DNA of 53,930 nt, taken from contig CADCVY010000065.1 in the NCBI GenBank assembly GCA_902806275.1, positions 1-53,930 of the forward strand. Reading direction: 5' to 3'. Source of the stretch: an uncultured Sphingomonas sp. Lineage in GTDB: Bacteria > Pseudomonadota > Alphaproteobacteria > Sphingomonadales > Sphingomonadaceae. The notes beneath the pieces were generated by a model, which worked only from the letters and a program-made list of their open reading frames with translations, had not been told where the DNA came from and searched no databases. Shown here piece by piece: positions 17,460-27,134 of the stretch (its first letter is position 1; every line of letters begins with the position of its first letter). The position numbers and the translations under genes are program-made.

Positions 17460-18674
17460 ATGCGAATGCTGCCCCATCCGATCGCTCAAACGCGCTTCTG
17501 GGACTGGCGCCTGGCTGCCAAGTCGATCCTCGGTTTCTGGCTGTTCTATTATCTGACCGTCGTCGCGCGGGCGTTCCTGACCAAGGATCCGGGCACGATC
17601 CTGTTCAATCGCTCGCTGACGCTGGTGGTCGGCATTATCCTGACCGCCGCCATTTACGTGACCTTCGCGTATCTTGCTCGGACCGCTTCGCTGAAGCGCC
17701 GCGTGGTTATCGGCCTCATCGCTTCCCTGCTCGCGGCGGCCTCGCAGGCCGGTATTTTCGTCGCCGCGGACCGCTTCTTGGAAAAGCCGCAGGAGGAGAT
17801 GCGCTTCACCTCGCAGGAGGGCTTTTCGGTCGTTGAAACGGGCAACACCATGCGGATCGAGCGCGGCGGCCAGGCGCCGCTGGTGCTGACCTGGCCGCGG
17901 ATGGGGCAGCTGCACCGCCGCGACATCTTCAAATATGCCGCCGACCTGACCGTCACCTGGTTTTTCTTCTACGCCGCCTGGACCGCATTCTACATGGCCA
18001 TGCTGGCGCAGGCCGACGCCCTAAGGGCGCAGCGGCGGCTAGCCGATGCCGAAAGCGCTGCCCAGGCGGCGCAGGTGCGGGCGCTACGCTATCAGGTGAA
18101 CCCGCATTTCCTGTTCAACACCTTGAACTCGCTGTCCTCACTGGTGATGACCGGGCGGACCGACCGCGCCGAGACCATGTTGCTGGCACTGTCCACCTTC
18201 TTCCGCACCAGCCTGTCGCTCGATCCTACTGCCGACGTCACGCTGGCCGAAGAGATCGACCTCCAGCGCCTCTATCTCGACATCGAGAAAGCGCGTTTTC
18301 CCGACCGGCTGCAGGTGGAGATCGACGTGCATCCGGTGATCGAGCAGGCCCGCCTGCCCGCCCTGATCCTGCAGCCGATTGTCGAAAACGCGATCAAGTA
18401 CGGCGTTTCCAAAAGCCGCAAGGCGGTCATCATCCGCATCGAAGGACGGCCTCTGGGCGACGGGCGAATGCTGCTCGACATCAGCAACCGGCTGAAGCAC
18501 GGCGGCCCCGACAAGCTCCCGGCCGCCACGCACGAGGGCACCGGGCTTGGGCTGGCGAACGTTTGCCAGCGGCTGGAAGCCCGGTTTGGCACCAGGGCAA
18601 GGTGCAGCTTCGGCCCGATGGCCACCGGCGGGTTCAAAGTCTCACTGACGATGCCGGTAGAAACGCATGCATGA
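17460..18674 (+). CDS. LytS-type sensor histidine kinase
   Basis: LRYQVNPHFLFNTLNSLSSLV; LILQPIVENAIKYGVSKSRK; GTGLGLANVCQRLEARFG; start at MRMLPHPIAQ. Confidence 0.93.
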   Translation: MRMLPHPIAQTRFWDWRLAAKSILGFWLFYYLTVVARAFLTKDPGTILFNRSLTLVVGIILTAAIYVTFAYLARTASLKRRVVIGLIASLLAAASQAGIFVAADRFLEKPQEEMRFTSQEGFSVVETGNTMRIERGGQAPLVLTWPRMGQLHRRDIFKYAADLTVTWFFFYAAWTAFYMAMLAQADALRAQRRLADAESAAQAAQVRALRYQVNPHFLFNTLNSLSSLVMTGRTDRAETMLLALSTFFRTSLSLDPTADVTLAEEIDLQRLYLDIEKARFPDRLQVEIDVHPVIEQARLPALILQPIVENAIKYGVSKSRKAVIIRIEGRPLGDGRMLLDISNRLKHGGPDKLPAATHEGTGLGLANVCQRLEARFGTRARCSFGPMATGGFKVSLTMPVETHA

Positions 18675-19413
18675 TCAAGTGCCGCTGAGGGTGCTGATCG
18701 CGGACGACGAACCGCTTGCGGCCGAGCGCCTGCAATTGCTTCTGGCGCGGGCCGAAGGCGCCCAGCTGGTTGGCACCGCGAGCGATGGCGACTCTGCCAT
18801 CAATCTCACCGAAGCGCTGACGCCCGACCTGCTGCTGCTCGATATCGCCATGCCCGGCCTCGACGGAATCGGGGTCGCGCGTTCGCTTGCCGCACAGAAG
18901 CCGTCGCCGGCGGTGGTCTTCGTGACCGCCTTCGACCAATTCGCCGTTGCTGCCTTCGAAGTGGAAGCGGTCGACTATCTGATGAAGCCGGTCGATCCGA
19001 TCCGTCTCCAGCGGGCGCTGGACCGGGCCCGCGCCTATCTCCAGCAACGGTCCGCGGAGCCCGCGTCGCCCAAGGAATCGCGCTGGCTTGAGGAATTCTG
19101 GGCTTCCGACCTTTCGGGCCTAGTGCGGATCGCTGCGCGGGACGTCGACCGCGTCTCGGCCGAGCGGGACTATATGCGGCTCCACGTCGGCCGCCGCAGC
19201 TGGCTCATCCACCATTCGATGGCCGCGCTTGAGGAAGGCCTGGATCCGGAGCTGTTTGTCCGGCTGCACCGCTCGGCGATCGTCCGCAAGGATTTCATCG
19301 GCGGCTTCACGCGCAATCCTTCGGGGCGGTGGATCGCCCGGCTCGGCGACGGCACCGAGCAACCGGTGGGCCGGCTCTACTCCGACCGCGTGCGCGCCAT
19401 CGCGGGGCGGTGA
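18667..19413 (+). CDS. LytTR family response regulator
   Basis: RVLIADDEPLAAERL; DLLLLDIAMPGLDGIGVA; C-terminal LytTR VDRVSAERDYMRLHVG...LFVRLHRSAIVRKDFI. Confidence 0.95.
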   Translation: MHDQVPLRVLIADDEPLAAERLQLLLARAEGAQLVGTASDGDSAINLTEALTPDLLLLDIAMPGLDGIGVARSLAAQKPSPAVVFVTAFDQFAVAAFEVEAVDYLMKPVDPIRLQRALDRARAYLQQRSAEPASPKESRWLEEFWASDLSGLVRIAARDVDRVSAERDYMRLHVGRRSWLIHHSMAALEEGLDPELFVRLHRSAIVRKDFIGGFTRNPSGRWIARLGDGTEQPVGRLYSDRVRAIAGR

Positions 19414-19420
19414 ACGAACA

Positions 19421-19450
19421 CCGCCGCGGCTCCACCCGGAACCGCGGCGG
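19421..19450. terminator. GC-rich hairpin between convergent genes
   Basis: CCGCCGCGG-N12-CCGCGGCGG; no strong T tract. Confidence 0.45.
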
Positions 19451-19476
19451 CTCGCCACCTATCACCGCGGCTGGCC

Positions 19477-19830
19477 TTATCGTGCGCTGACGGTCAGCGC
19501 CGCACCCGTCAGTACCGTGACCGTGCCCCGGCGCGAGGCCGCAATGGCAGCGTCGTACGCCGGCTGAGCGCTGGCGATCGCACCTAGGCGGCAGGTCCGC
19601 GTGAACTGGAACATCTCGAGCTCGCGCTGGCTGGCCCCGGCGTCGCACACTTGTCCGGCGGCGCCGGCAATGCGGTTGGTCAGCGCCTCACGGCCTTGGG
19701 CATCGGCCAGGTTGAGGTCTGCGTAAGAAATCGTCGCTGTCCGCGCCTCTTGCGCGTTGCTGACGGTGGGGGCGACCAAAGCGGTCGCGAACATGACGGC
19801 TGCGATCGCCGACAAGGGTTTCAGCATCAT
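19477..19830 (-). CDS. UrcA family protein
   Basis: Signal peptide; ATISYADLNLADAQGREALTNRIAGAAGQVCDAGASQRELEMFQFTRTCRLGAIASAQPAYDAAIAA. Confidence 0.88.
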   Translation of the reverse strand: MMLKPLSAIAAVMFATALVAPTVSNAQEARTATISYADLNLADAQGREALTNRIAGAAGQVCDAGASQRELEMFQFTRTCRLGAIASAQPAYDAAIAASRRGTVTVLTGAALTVSAR

Positions 19831-19844
19831 CTATCTCCTTTTTC

Positions 19845-19890
19845 GCGACGCGGGGCGCTTGGGGAGTTGGAGGGATTGCCCCCGCGTCGC
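19845..19890 (-). promoter_or_regulatory. 5'-UTR hairpin upstream of urcA-like gene
   Basis: Perfect 11-bp arms GCGACGCGGGG (19845-19855) and CCCCGCGTCGC (19880-19890), adjacent to AAGGAGA RBS. Confidence 0.6.
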
Positions 19891-20028
19891 CTCACCTCAA
19901 TTAGCTTGGCCGGAGGCGAAGTCGTGCAGCGGTCGACCAAACAGCAGCGGATTGTCGGCGTGCCGACAAAAGGCATTCGTCGGTCGCCATATCGACGAAC
20001 GGTGGTCAGCGGGCGTTCAGCTGTTCGA

Positions 20029-21306
20029 CTACTGTTCCGCTGCGCCCTCAGAGCGGTCGACCGCGGCCGTGACCGCGACGTCCATGGTCACGTTACCTAC
20101 CGTGCGGAAAACGTCAGGGATCATCTCCACAGCGACGAGCAACGCCAGCGGCGCGATTGGGACGCCGAGCGCCATGGCGATCGGCGCAATCGAGCTGATG
20201 AAGCTCACCTCGCCGGGCAGGCTGACTGCGCCGTAGCTCATCACCGCCCCCACGGCGGTAGCGGCAATCATCTGCCCGACGCTTGGCTCCAGCCCGAGCC
20301 AATGAGCGACGTAGAAGGCGACGGCGGTGTTCATCGCCGGGCCCGTTGCGCGGAACAGGGCGACGCTGATCGGCAGCGTCACGTCGGCGACCTGCTCGCG
20401 AATGCCGATGTCCCGGGCCGCCGCCAGCATCGCCGGCAGCGAGGCCAGCGATGAGCGGGTGGAGATGGCCACCGCCTGGGGCGCGATCATGCCGCGCGCG
20501 AACACGCCCGGGCGGAGCCGGCCGGCGATGATCGCCAGCGGATAGGCCGCCAAGGTTAACAAAATGCCGACGATCGAGATCAACAGGACGTAGTGACCCA
20601 GGCCGGCGAAGGCTTCCCCGCCCGCGGCCGCGCCGACGCTGTAGGCGAGCGCGAACACGCCGATTGGTGCGATCCACAGCACCCAGCTGATGATCACCAG
20701 CAAAGTATCGGCGATGGCATCGAACAGGTTGACGACGGTCGCCCGGCGCTCCGCCGCGAGCCGCGTCAGCGCCAATGCGAACAACAGCGCGAACACTACC
20801 AGCGGCAGTACATCGCCATTGGACGCAGCCGCCACGACATTGTCGGGGATCACGCCCTTGAAAAACTCGGCAACGCCGGGGAGCGGCCCCGACGCCTTCT
20901 GCTCCACGGAGACCAACGCGCCTTGCAGGCTCTCGGCCGTCGCTCGCGGCAGGGGCAGGAGCGCGGCCAGCAGCATGATGGCCGCAGCGCCGAAGATCGC
21001 CGATGCCGTGCAGATGATGACGATCCACAACACCGATCGCGCCGCAATGCGCCCGCCCTGTGCCGCCTCGGCGCCGCGGGCGACCCCGACCACAAGGAGC
21101 GCGACAACGAGCGGGATGACCGTCATTTTGAGCGCGTTAAGCCACAGCGTGCCAACGAACTCGGCAACGCTCAGCGTTCCGGCGCGGAACTCCGGCTGCA
21201 AGCCGCCGGAGAGCGCGCCCAGCGCCAAGCCGACCAGCAAGGCTGCAAGCGGCCAGTAGCCCCGCAGGCGCGGGCCGCTGCCCGCTTTGGCCTGTTCGGC
21301 CGTCAA
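20029..21306 (-). CDS. Dicarboxylate/amino acid:cation symporter (DAACS family)
   Basis: LWLNALKMTVIPLVVALLVVGV; AISTRSSLASLPAMLAA; PAMNTAVAFYVAHWLG; SLPGEVSFISSIAPIAMALGVP. Confidence 0.92.
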   Translation of the reverse strand: MTAEQAKAGSGPRLRGYWPLAALLVGLALGALSGGLQPEFRAGTLSVAEFVGTLWLNALKMTVIPLVVALLVVGVARGAEAAQGGRIAARSVLWIVIICTASAIFGAAAIMLLAALLPLPRATAESLQGALVSVEQKASGPLPGVAEFFKGVIPDNVVAAASNGDVLPLVVFALLFALALTRLAAERRATVVNLFDAIADTLLVIISWVLWIAPIGVFALAYSVGAAAGGEAFAGLGHYVLLISIVGILLTLAAYPLAIIAGRLRPGVFARGMIAPQAVAISTRSSLASLPAMLAAARDIGIREQVADVTLPISVALFRATGPAMNTAVAFYVAHWLGLEPSVGQMIAATAVGAVMSYGAVSLPGEVSFISSIAPIAMALGVPIAPLALLVAVEMIPDVFRTVGNVTMDVAVTAAVDRSEGAAEQ

Positions 21307-21366
21307 TGTGCTGCTCCGAACGTCATGCTCGGCCCTTTGGCGGCAGCGGCGCCGCGCCGCCAGCCC

Positions 21367-22938
21367 CTAAGCGACTTTTGCCTTGGCCATGGCCTGCACC
21401 AGCTTTAGCGCTTCGTGCGCCGACAGCGCCGCGCCTTCCTGCCACAGGCCCTGGTAGCTGAGGTGCTCGCCAGCGAACACGATCGGACCTTCGGGCTTGA
21501 GTAGCTCCTGATAGTGTTTTCCCCGGACCCCAGCAGCGCCCTGCCCATCTTCCCAAATTGCGCCGACGCCTTCGGAATACGGGATCAGACCCCAGCCGAC
21601 GCTGACGCCCTTGGACAGCAGCCGCGACCTGCCTGGGTGCAGCGCCTCCACCGAGTCGCGGCTGACCCGCAGCCGCTCGGCATCGCTCAGTGCCGCGAAC
21701 TTCTGCGGATTGTCGTTGTTGGTCCAGCCGGCGACGTAGGCGGCGACCAGCACGCCCTTGTCGGCGCCGAAACGGTCCGACGGGTAGATGACGTTCTCGT
21801 TGGGGCGGTCGGTCCAGGCGAGCCCGCCGTAGATCAGGTCGTCGGCTTCCCAGAAGCGCGGCGCCTCGAACGCGACCTTGACGCTGGGGAGGTAGTCGAC
21901 CTCCTTCAGAGCAGCCTTCTTGGCCGGGCTGAAGTCGTTGGGGATGCGCTCGAGCAGGTTGGCCGGCAAGGTCACGACCGCGAAGTCGGCCTCCGCGGCC
22001 TGATTGCCGGGGCCATGCTCCACCCGGACGCGCTCGCCGGCCCGGCGGATCGCCGTCACCGGGGATCGCAGCCGCACCAGCGGCTTGACGTGTTCGTAGA
22101 TCGCCAGCGGAATGCGGTCCATGCCGCCAGCCGGCTGCAACATGGTCGCCTGCATGTCGTAGATGTGCTCGAACAGGTACGGCAGGATCACCGCCGGGGA
22201 CGGCGCAAGCTCGTTGAACTTCAGGCGCGGCAGCGGCACCGGCGCCTGGGCGTAGCCACCGCCTTCAACGCTGAACCCTGAAGCTCCGCTGGGTGCGTAA
22301 GTTCCGTCCTTCCCCACACCGGCGTAAGGCGCCAGGAAACGGCGGACTTTCTGCAGCTCGTCCTTCGACACTTTCCCGTCGAGCGCATGCGCGTCGATGG
22401 CTTTGGCGAGCAGCTCGGCGATGTGCCCGCGCATGTCGTTGACCATCCGCCGTTCGGACTGGACCTTGCCGCCAAAGTCCCAACCTGCGCCGCGGTTGAC
22501 GTTGACGAACGGCTCGAGCTGCACGCCGAACCGCCGCGCATAATCGAGGATGACGCGGTGGGTGCTCGGAATTCGCGCCGCTCCGGCATTCAGGTAGAGG
22601 CCCCGGTCGAAGCCCACGCGCTGGTCGGGCCGTCCGGTTTGCGCGACCGTGTCGCCCCCACGCACCGTCCATACCCGCCCGCCGACCCGGTCGCGCGCTT
22701 CGAGCACGGTAACATTGTACCCTGCACGCTGGAGTTCATAGGCCGAGACCAGGCCGGCGATCCCGGCTCCGAGAACCACGACCGAGCGGCCATTGCCGCT
22801 TCCGGACGGCAAGTGGAAGTTCTCCGCACCCGCGGGCGTCGGCATGGCCAGCCCCATGGCTTCCATCGCTAGGTAGGTGGCACCCGCTCCGCCTGCAGCC
22901 CCAATCCGTTCAAGCAACGCCCGCCGTGTCAGCGCCAT
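21367..22938 (-). CDS. Flavin monoamine oxidase family protein, TAT-type leader
   Basis: MALTRRALLERIGAAGG; VVVLGAGIAGLVSAYELQRAGYNVTVLEARDRVGGRVWTVRGG; IVFAGEHLSYQGLWQEGAALSAHEAL. Confidence 0.92.
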   Translation of the reverse strand: MALTRRALLERIGAAGGAGATYLAMEAMGLAMPTPAGAENFHLPSGSGNGRSVVVLGAGIAGLVSAYELQRAGYNVTVLEARDRVGGRVWTVRGGDTVAQTGRPDQRVGFDRGLYLNAGAARIPSTHRVILDYARRFGVQLEPFVNVNRGAGWDFGGKVQSERRMVNDMRGHIAELLAKAIDAHALDGKVSKDELQKVRRFLAPYAGVGKDGTYAPSGASGFSVEGGGYAQAPVPLPRLKFNELAPSPAVILPYLFEHIYDMQATMLQPAGGMDRIPLAIYEHVKPLVRLRSPVTAIRRAGERVRVEHGPGNQAAEADFAVVTLPANLLERIPNDFSPAKKAALKEVDYLPSVKVAFEAPRFWEADDLIYGGLAWTDRPNENVIYPSDRFGADKGVLVAAYVAGWTNNDNPQKFAALSDAERLRVSRDSVEALHPGRSRLLSKGVSVGWGLIPYSEGVGAIWEDGQGAAGVRGKHYQELLKPEGPIVFAGEHLSYQGLWQEGAALSAHEALKLVQAMAKAKVA

Positions 22939-23083
22939 GCGACTCGCCCCTTTGCAGCCCCGCAAGCGACAGACTGACAACAATTCGCGGCTTACGCCCA
23001 CAAAATCGTTCCACCGGCGGTATCCGTTCGGCGGCTCGCGCGTTCAGTGCCCGACACTTTCTCAAACAACAGGAGCCCAGCAC

Positions 23084-23557
23084 ATGGACAACAACAGCAC
23101 CTCCGGCGGGATCAGCACGCTGAACACGCTGATCGCGACCACCATCGACAGCGTCACGGGTTATGAGGATTCGGCCAAGAACATCGAAAGCGAGCAGTTC
23201 CGCACCATCTTCCGCCAGCGCGCCGACGAGCGCCAGCAGGTGGTCGAAGATCTGCGCAACGAAGTTCGCCGGCTGGGCGGCGACCCGGACGACAGCGGCT
23301 CGTTCCTCGGCAAGGCCCACCAGCGCTTCGAGGACTTGAAGGCCGCTGTGACCGGCCGCGACGAAAAGGCGATCATCAACGAAGTCGAGCGCGGCGAGGA
23401 TTATCTCAAAGAAAAGTTCGAGACGGCGCTCAACGACGGCAGCCTCAGCGGTGAAAGCCGGCAGGTGGTCGAGCGCGCCTACCAGTCCGTCCGCCAGGGC
23501 CACGACCAGATCAGCCAGCTGAAGCGCGGCATGCAGAGCTCGTCCACGACGGCCTAG
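23084..23557 (+). CDS. PA2169 family four-helix-bundle protein (DUF2383-like)
   Basis: MDNNSTSGGISTLNTLIATTIDSVTGYEDSAKNIES...EDYLKEKFETALNDGSLSGESRQVVERAYQSVRQGHDQI. Confidence 0.88.
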   Translation: MDNNSTSGGISTLNTLIATTIDSVTGYEDSAKNIESEQFRTIFRQRADERQQVVEDLRNEVRRLGGDPDDSGSFLGKAHQRFEDLKAAVTGRDEKAIINEVERGEDYLKEKFETALNDGSLSGESRQVVERAYQSVRQGHDQISQLKRGMQSSSTTA

Positions 23558-23597
23558 CTCTCCCGACTAACCGCACCCCCGGGCTTCGGGGCGGGCG

Positions 23598-23635
23598 CGG
23601 GGCGGCTCTCCGGCCAGCGGAGCCGCCCCGTTTTG
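23598..23635 (+). terminator. Rho-independent terminator
   Basis: CGGGGCGGCTctccggccagcggAGCCGCCCCGTTTTG. Confidence 0.8.
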
Positions 23636-23644
23636 CGTCTCAGC

Positions 23645-24271
23645 CTAGCAGCCGATCAGCGCCAGCACTTCGCGGCGGCTGCGCTCGTCTTCGCGGAAGG
23701 TGCCCATCATGCGGATGGTCGTCATCATCACGCCGGGCGTGTTGACTCCGCGCGCCGTCATGCACGCGTGACTGGCTTCGATGATCACCGCGACGCCTTT
23801 GGGCTGCAGGTGGTCCCAGATGCAGTCGGCCACCTGCGCGGTCAGCCGCTCCTGCACCTGCAGCCGGCGCGCGAAGCCGTGCAGCACCCGTGCGAGCTTG
23901 CTGATGCCGACGACCTTGTCGCGCGGCAGGTAGGCGATGGAAGCGGTGCCGATGATCGGCGCCATGTGGTGCTCGCAGTGCGACTGAAACGGGATATCTT
24001 TCAGCACCACGATCTCGTCGTAGCCGCCGACTTCCTCAAAGGTGCGGCTGAGGTGCTGCGCCGGGTCTTCCTCATAGCCGCGCGCATATTCGCGCCAGGC
24101 ACGCGCGACGCGGCGAGGAGTGTCGAGCAAACCCTCGCGGTCGGGATCGTCGCCCGCCCAGCGGATGATCGTCCTGACGGCATCGCTGACCTCCGGCGGG
24201 ACGTCGGCAGGCGGAAGGCTCTCAATAAGGTCGCCGTTCTCGGGTTCGCCGTGATTGGTGGGAAGGTTCAC
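23645..24271 (-). CDS. folE: GTP cyclohydrolase I
   Basis: DPDREGLLDTPRRVARAW; FQSHCEHHMAPIIGTASIAYLP; VQERLTAQVADCIWDHLQPKGVAVIIEASHACMTARGV. Confidence 0.97.
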   Translation of the reverse strand: MNLPTNHGEPENGDLIESLPPADVPPEVSDAVRTIIRWAGDDPDREGLLDTPRRVARAWREYARGYEEDPAQHLSRTFEEVGGYDEIVVLKDIPFQSHCEHHMAPIIGTASIAYLPRDKVVGISKLARVLHGFARRLQVQERLTAQVADCIWDHLQPKGVAVIIEASHACMTARGVNTPGVMMTTIRMMGTFREDERSRREVLALIGC

Positions 24272-25590
24272 TTGGCCAGCTCCATCGCAATGTCGTCAGC
24301 GACCGCGGCCGCCTGCTCACGGATGTCAGGCACCGCGACGATCTCCCAATAGCGGCCTTTGGTCAGCCCGCCGAGCGCCCACAAACGGCTCGCCCCGGAC
24401 GCGCGGGAGCGCTCGTCGACATCGATGCCAATGCCGAGATGGTCGGCACGGATCTGCTCGGCATCGAGCAGGCTTCGGAGCAGCGGGTCCCGCGTCCGGC
24501 CGATCGCATGAAGCGGCCCGGTGCAGTTGAACACGTAGGCGGCTTCGATAGTACGACGACTGCTCGTGCCACGCCGCTGCACTTCCACTTGCAGGGCGTC
24601 GCCCGCTTCCCGAGCCGTGGAGATGCGCCCCGCGAGCACTTCCAGGCGCGCATCGGCGATCATCCGCGCCAGCAGCTGTGCAACCTGCGGGGCGATTCGA
24701 TGGCGGTGAACGTCCCACCACGGCCGCGCATGGCGCAGGAACTGGCGCTGCTGTGCAGGGTGGAGGCTCTGCCACAGCGCCTGGCTGTGCGGACGGAGGC
24801 TGTCGATCGCGGCTCGCCAGCCGACCTCGGCGCTCCGCCGCCGAAGCCACCGCCCGAGCGCGCGGAGGTCACCCAGCGGGAGGTCGCCGCGTTCCACCGG
24901 CACCGGGTCGAAGTCGGCATGGGCGCGCGGGATCAGCCCGCGGCGGGAGATTGCCACCATACGCCCCCCGTGCCCTGCGGCGTCGAGCGACAGTGCGAGG
25001 TCGACCATCGTCAGGCCGGTGCCGATGCTCAACACATCGGCGCCTTGGGCAGCGACGTCGCGCACGGCTGCCTGGGCTGCCGCGCCCCAAGGGTTGGCGA
25101 TGAAGCGAGCGCCGCTGCTTGCAAATGCCCGCAGCGTCTCCGGTTCCCGGTTACCCGTCGCCAGGCCCAGCGCGTCGGCGACGATCGCAGTCCCGTCGTC
25201 CAGGCCGATATGCCAATCTCCGTCCCGCCTTGCTTGCACAGCGGTCCCATCGACGATCGCGGCGTGGCCGCTGGCGACCGCCTGCTGCAGGATCTCGCCA
25301 AGGTAGCGACCGTAGAGTCGGCGCTCGGCGAACCCGCGCCGGGCCCCGCCTTCGGCGACGAAGCGCGCGGCGAAATGATCGGGCTCACTCGACCAGGCGC
25401 TCATCCCTTCAGCCCGCACGTTGAGGAGGTGGGCCGCGTCTTCCGTAGAATAGGCAACTCCCCGTCCCGCGCGGCCGCTTCCGTCGATCAGGACGGAGCC
25501 AACTTTGCGCCGCGCCAGCTGGGCCGCCAGGATCGTACCCGAAGCGCCACCACCGACAATCGCGACCGGCACCCGCCGATCAAATCTCAT
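24268..25590 (-). CDS. FAD/NAD(P)-binding protein (FAD-NAD(P)-binding domain oxidoreductase)
   Basis: VPVAIVGGGASGTILAAQLARRK; GTGLTMVDLALSLDAAGHGGRMVAISRRGLIPRAH; VFNCTGPLHAIGRTRDPLL. Confidence 0.88.
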   Translation of the reverse strand: MRFDRRVPVAIVGGGASGTILAAQLARRKVGSVLIDGSGRAGRGVAYSTEDAAHLLNVRAEGMSAWSSEPDHFAARFVAEGGARRGFAERRLYGRYLGEILQQAVASGHAAIVDGTAVQARRDGDWHIGLDDGTAIVADALGLATGNREPETLRAFASSGARFIANPWGAAAQAAVRDVAAQGADVLSIGTGLTMVDLALSLDAAGHGGRMVAISRRGLIPRAHADFDPVPVERGDLPLGDLRALGRWLRRRSAEVGWRAAIDSLRPHSQALWQSLHPAQQRQFLRHARPWWDVHRHRIAPQVAQLLARMIADARLEVLAGRISTAREAGDALQVEVQRRGTSSRRTIEAAYVFNCTGPLHAIGRTRDPLLRSLLDAEQIRADHLGIGIDVDERSRASGASRLWALGGLTKGRYWEIVAVPDIREQAAAVADDIAMELAK

Positions 25591-25873
25591 AATCGGGCCA
25601 ATTCTCCGGATTTGCCGCACCAGCCCGGCGAAGGCTCATATGTTCGTACATGCGGGTCACCGTTTTTCCAGCCGTCTGGGTGAACCAGCCCGGCACCAGC
25701 GCGTGGATCATGCAGGCAACCCCCGCCCCAACCAGCGCGGCGCCGATCTTCACCGCGCCGACGCCATGCCCGACCCAGCTCATGCCGAGCGATCGCGGAT
25801 GCTCGAGGAACATTCGGTGCGCCAGCCTGGCTTGCTTCCGGTCGGTGATCGTCGGCTCCGCGGCCATCGCCAT
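25580..25873 (-). CDS. DUF6356-like family protein
   Basis: RKQARLAHRMFLEHPRSLGMSWVGHGVGAVKIGAALVGAGVACMIHALVPGWFTQTAGKTVTRMYEHM; recognised by pattern only. Confidence 0.75.
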   Translation of the reverse strand: MAMAAEPTITDRKQARLAHRMFLEHPRSLGMSWVGHGVGAVKIGAALVGAGVACMIHALVPGWFTQTAGKTVTRMYEHMSLRRAGAANPENWPDYEI

Positions 25874-25886
25874 ACCCCCTGAACAT

Positions 25887-25963
25887 TGGTGACCCCGACA
25901 GGATTCGAACCTGTGACCTACGGATTAGGAATCCGGCGCTCTATCCTGCTGAGCTACGGGGCC
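25887..25963 (-). tRNA. tRNA-Arg (anticodon CCT), CCA encoded
   Basis: GGCCCCGTAGCTCAGCAGGATAGAGCGCCGGATTCCTAATCCGTAGGTCACAGGTTCGAATCCTGTCGGGGTCACCA. Confidence 0.96.
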
Positions 25964-26020
25964 GTGGCGGCCACGAATAGGGACTTGGCGTGCAGCGATC
26001 AATTCGGAGCGGAAGAAGGA

Positions 26021-26848
26021 TCAGTGCGCTGCAATTGCAGGGATCGGCCGGCGGTGCGCCAAAGCGGGAATGCGCGACCGGACGTCTGATATCCGCGCCA
26101 GGTCGATGTCGGCGAACCCAACGCCGACCTCATCGGCCATGTCGAGCAGGACTTCGCCCCAGGGATCGACCACCAGCGAGTGGCCGAACGTGCGGCGGCC
26201 GTCCTCATGCCGGCCAACCTGCGCCGCAGCGACGACGAACAGGCCCGCCTCGATCGCGCGTGCGCGCAGCAGGATGTGCCAGTGCGCCCGCCCGGTGGGC
26301 ACGGTGAACGCTGCCGGAACCGCGATCACGTCCGAGTCGGCCTCGGCGATGCGCGCGAACAGGCCGGGAAACCGCAGGTCGTAGCAGATGGTGAGCCCGA
26401 GCTTGCCAACCGGCGTGCCGTTGACCAGCACCGGACCTTCGCCCCGCTGGTAGGTCGCGGACTCGCGCCAGCTTTCGCCGGTCGGCAGGTCGACGTCGAA
26501 CAGGTGGATCTTGTCGTACCGGCCGCGGATTTCACCCGTGCGATCGATCACATAGCCGCGGTTGGCAACCTTGCCGTCGCCGACCAGTACCGCAAGCGAC
26601 CCGATATGCAGCCAGATGCCGTGGTCGCGCGCGGCCGCGCGGCAGGCGGCAAGCACCTGGTCCTCGTCCTCGGGCCGCAGATTGCCGGCGGCGCGCTGCG
26701 AGTCGCGGTCGAGCAGGCCCGACATCTCAGGCGTGAACAGCATCGCTGCCCCGCCGCCGGCGGCGGCGGCGATCGCGCCAACCAGGCTTTGCGCATTGGC
26801 CTCCGGATTGATGCCGGTATTCGACTGGAACAGGGCGATCCGGGTCAT
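26021..26848 (-). CDS. Carbon-nitrogen hydrolase family protein (nitrilase superfamily)
   Basis: MLFTPEMSGLLDRD; RGRYDKIHLFDVDLPTGESWRES; KLGLTICYDLRFPGLF; FGHSLVVDPWGEVLLD. Confidence 0.92.
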   Translation of the reverse strand: MTRIALFQSNTGINPEANAQSLVGAIAAAAGGGAAMLFTPEMSGLLDRDSQRAAGNLRPEDEDQVLAACRAAARDHGIWLHIGSLAVLVGDGKVANRGYVIDRTGEIRGRYDKIHLFDVDLPTGESWRESATYQRGEGPVLVNGTPVGKLGLTICYDLRFPGLFARIAEADSDVIAVPAAFTVPTGRAHWHILLRARAIEAGLFVVAAAQVGRHEDGRRTFGHSLVVDPWGEVLLDMADEVGVGFADIDLARISDVRSRIPALAHRRPIPAIAAH

Positions 26849-27102
26849 GCCGCAATCAGTTCGTCCAGCCGTCCGGCGCGTTCGAGAGCGAACAGATCGT
26901 CGCATCCGCCGACGTGCCGGTCGCCGATGAAGATCTGCGGCACCGTCGTGCGGCCGCCCGCACGCTGGATCATCGTTTGCCGTTCCGGCCCGCTCCAGTC
27001 GATCGGGATGCGCTTGTACTCGACGCCCTTGCTGTCGAGCAGCGCCTGCGCGCGCCAGCAATATGGGCAGGTGGACTTGGTGTAGATTTCGATAGTCGGC
27101 AC
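26845..27102 (-). CDS. grxC: Glutaredoxin 3
   Basis: IEIYTKSTCPYCWRAQALLDSKGVEYKRIPI...TVPQIFIGDRHVGGCDDLFALE. Confidence 0.93.
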   Translation of the reverse strand: MPTIEIYTKSTCPYCWRAQALLDSKGVEYKRIPIDWSGPERQTMIQRAGGRTTVPQIFIGDRHVGGCDDLFALERAGRLDELIAA

Positions 27103-27134
27103 GGGTGATCCTTCTGCCTTCTTAAGCCCGGATG

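Noticed and set aside
25887-25963. tRNA-Arg as an island integration site
   Set aside because: Flanking genes look core and I saw no duplicated tRNA 3' end or integrase nearby.
25886-26089. 67-aa plus-strand ORF
   Set aside because: Starts inside and reads through the antisense of tRNA-Arg.
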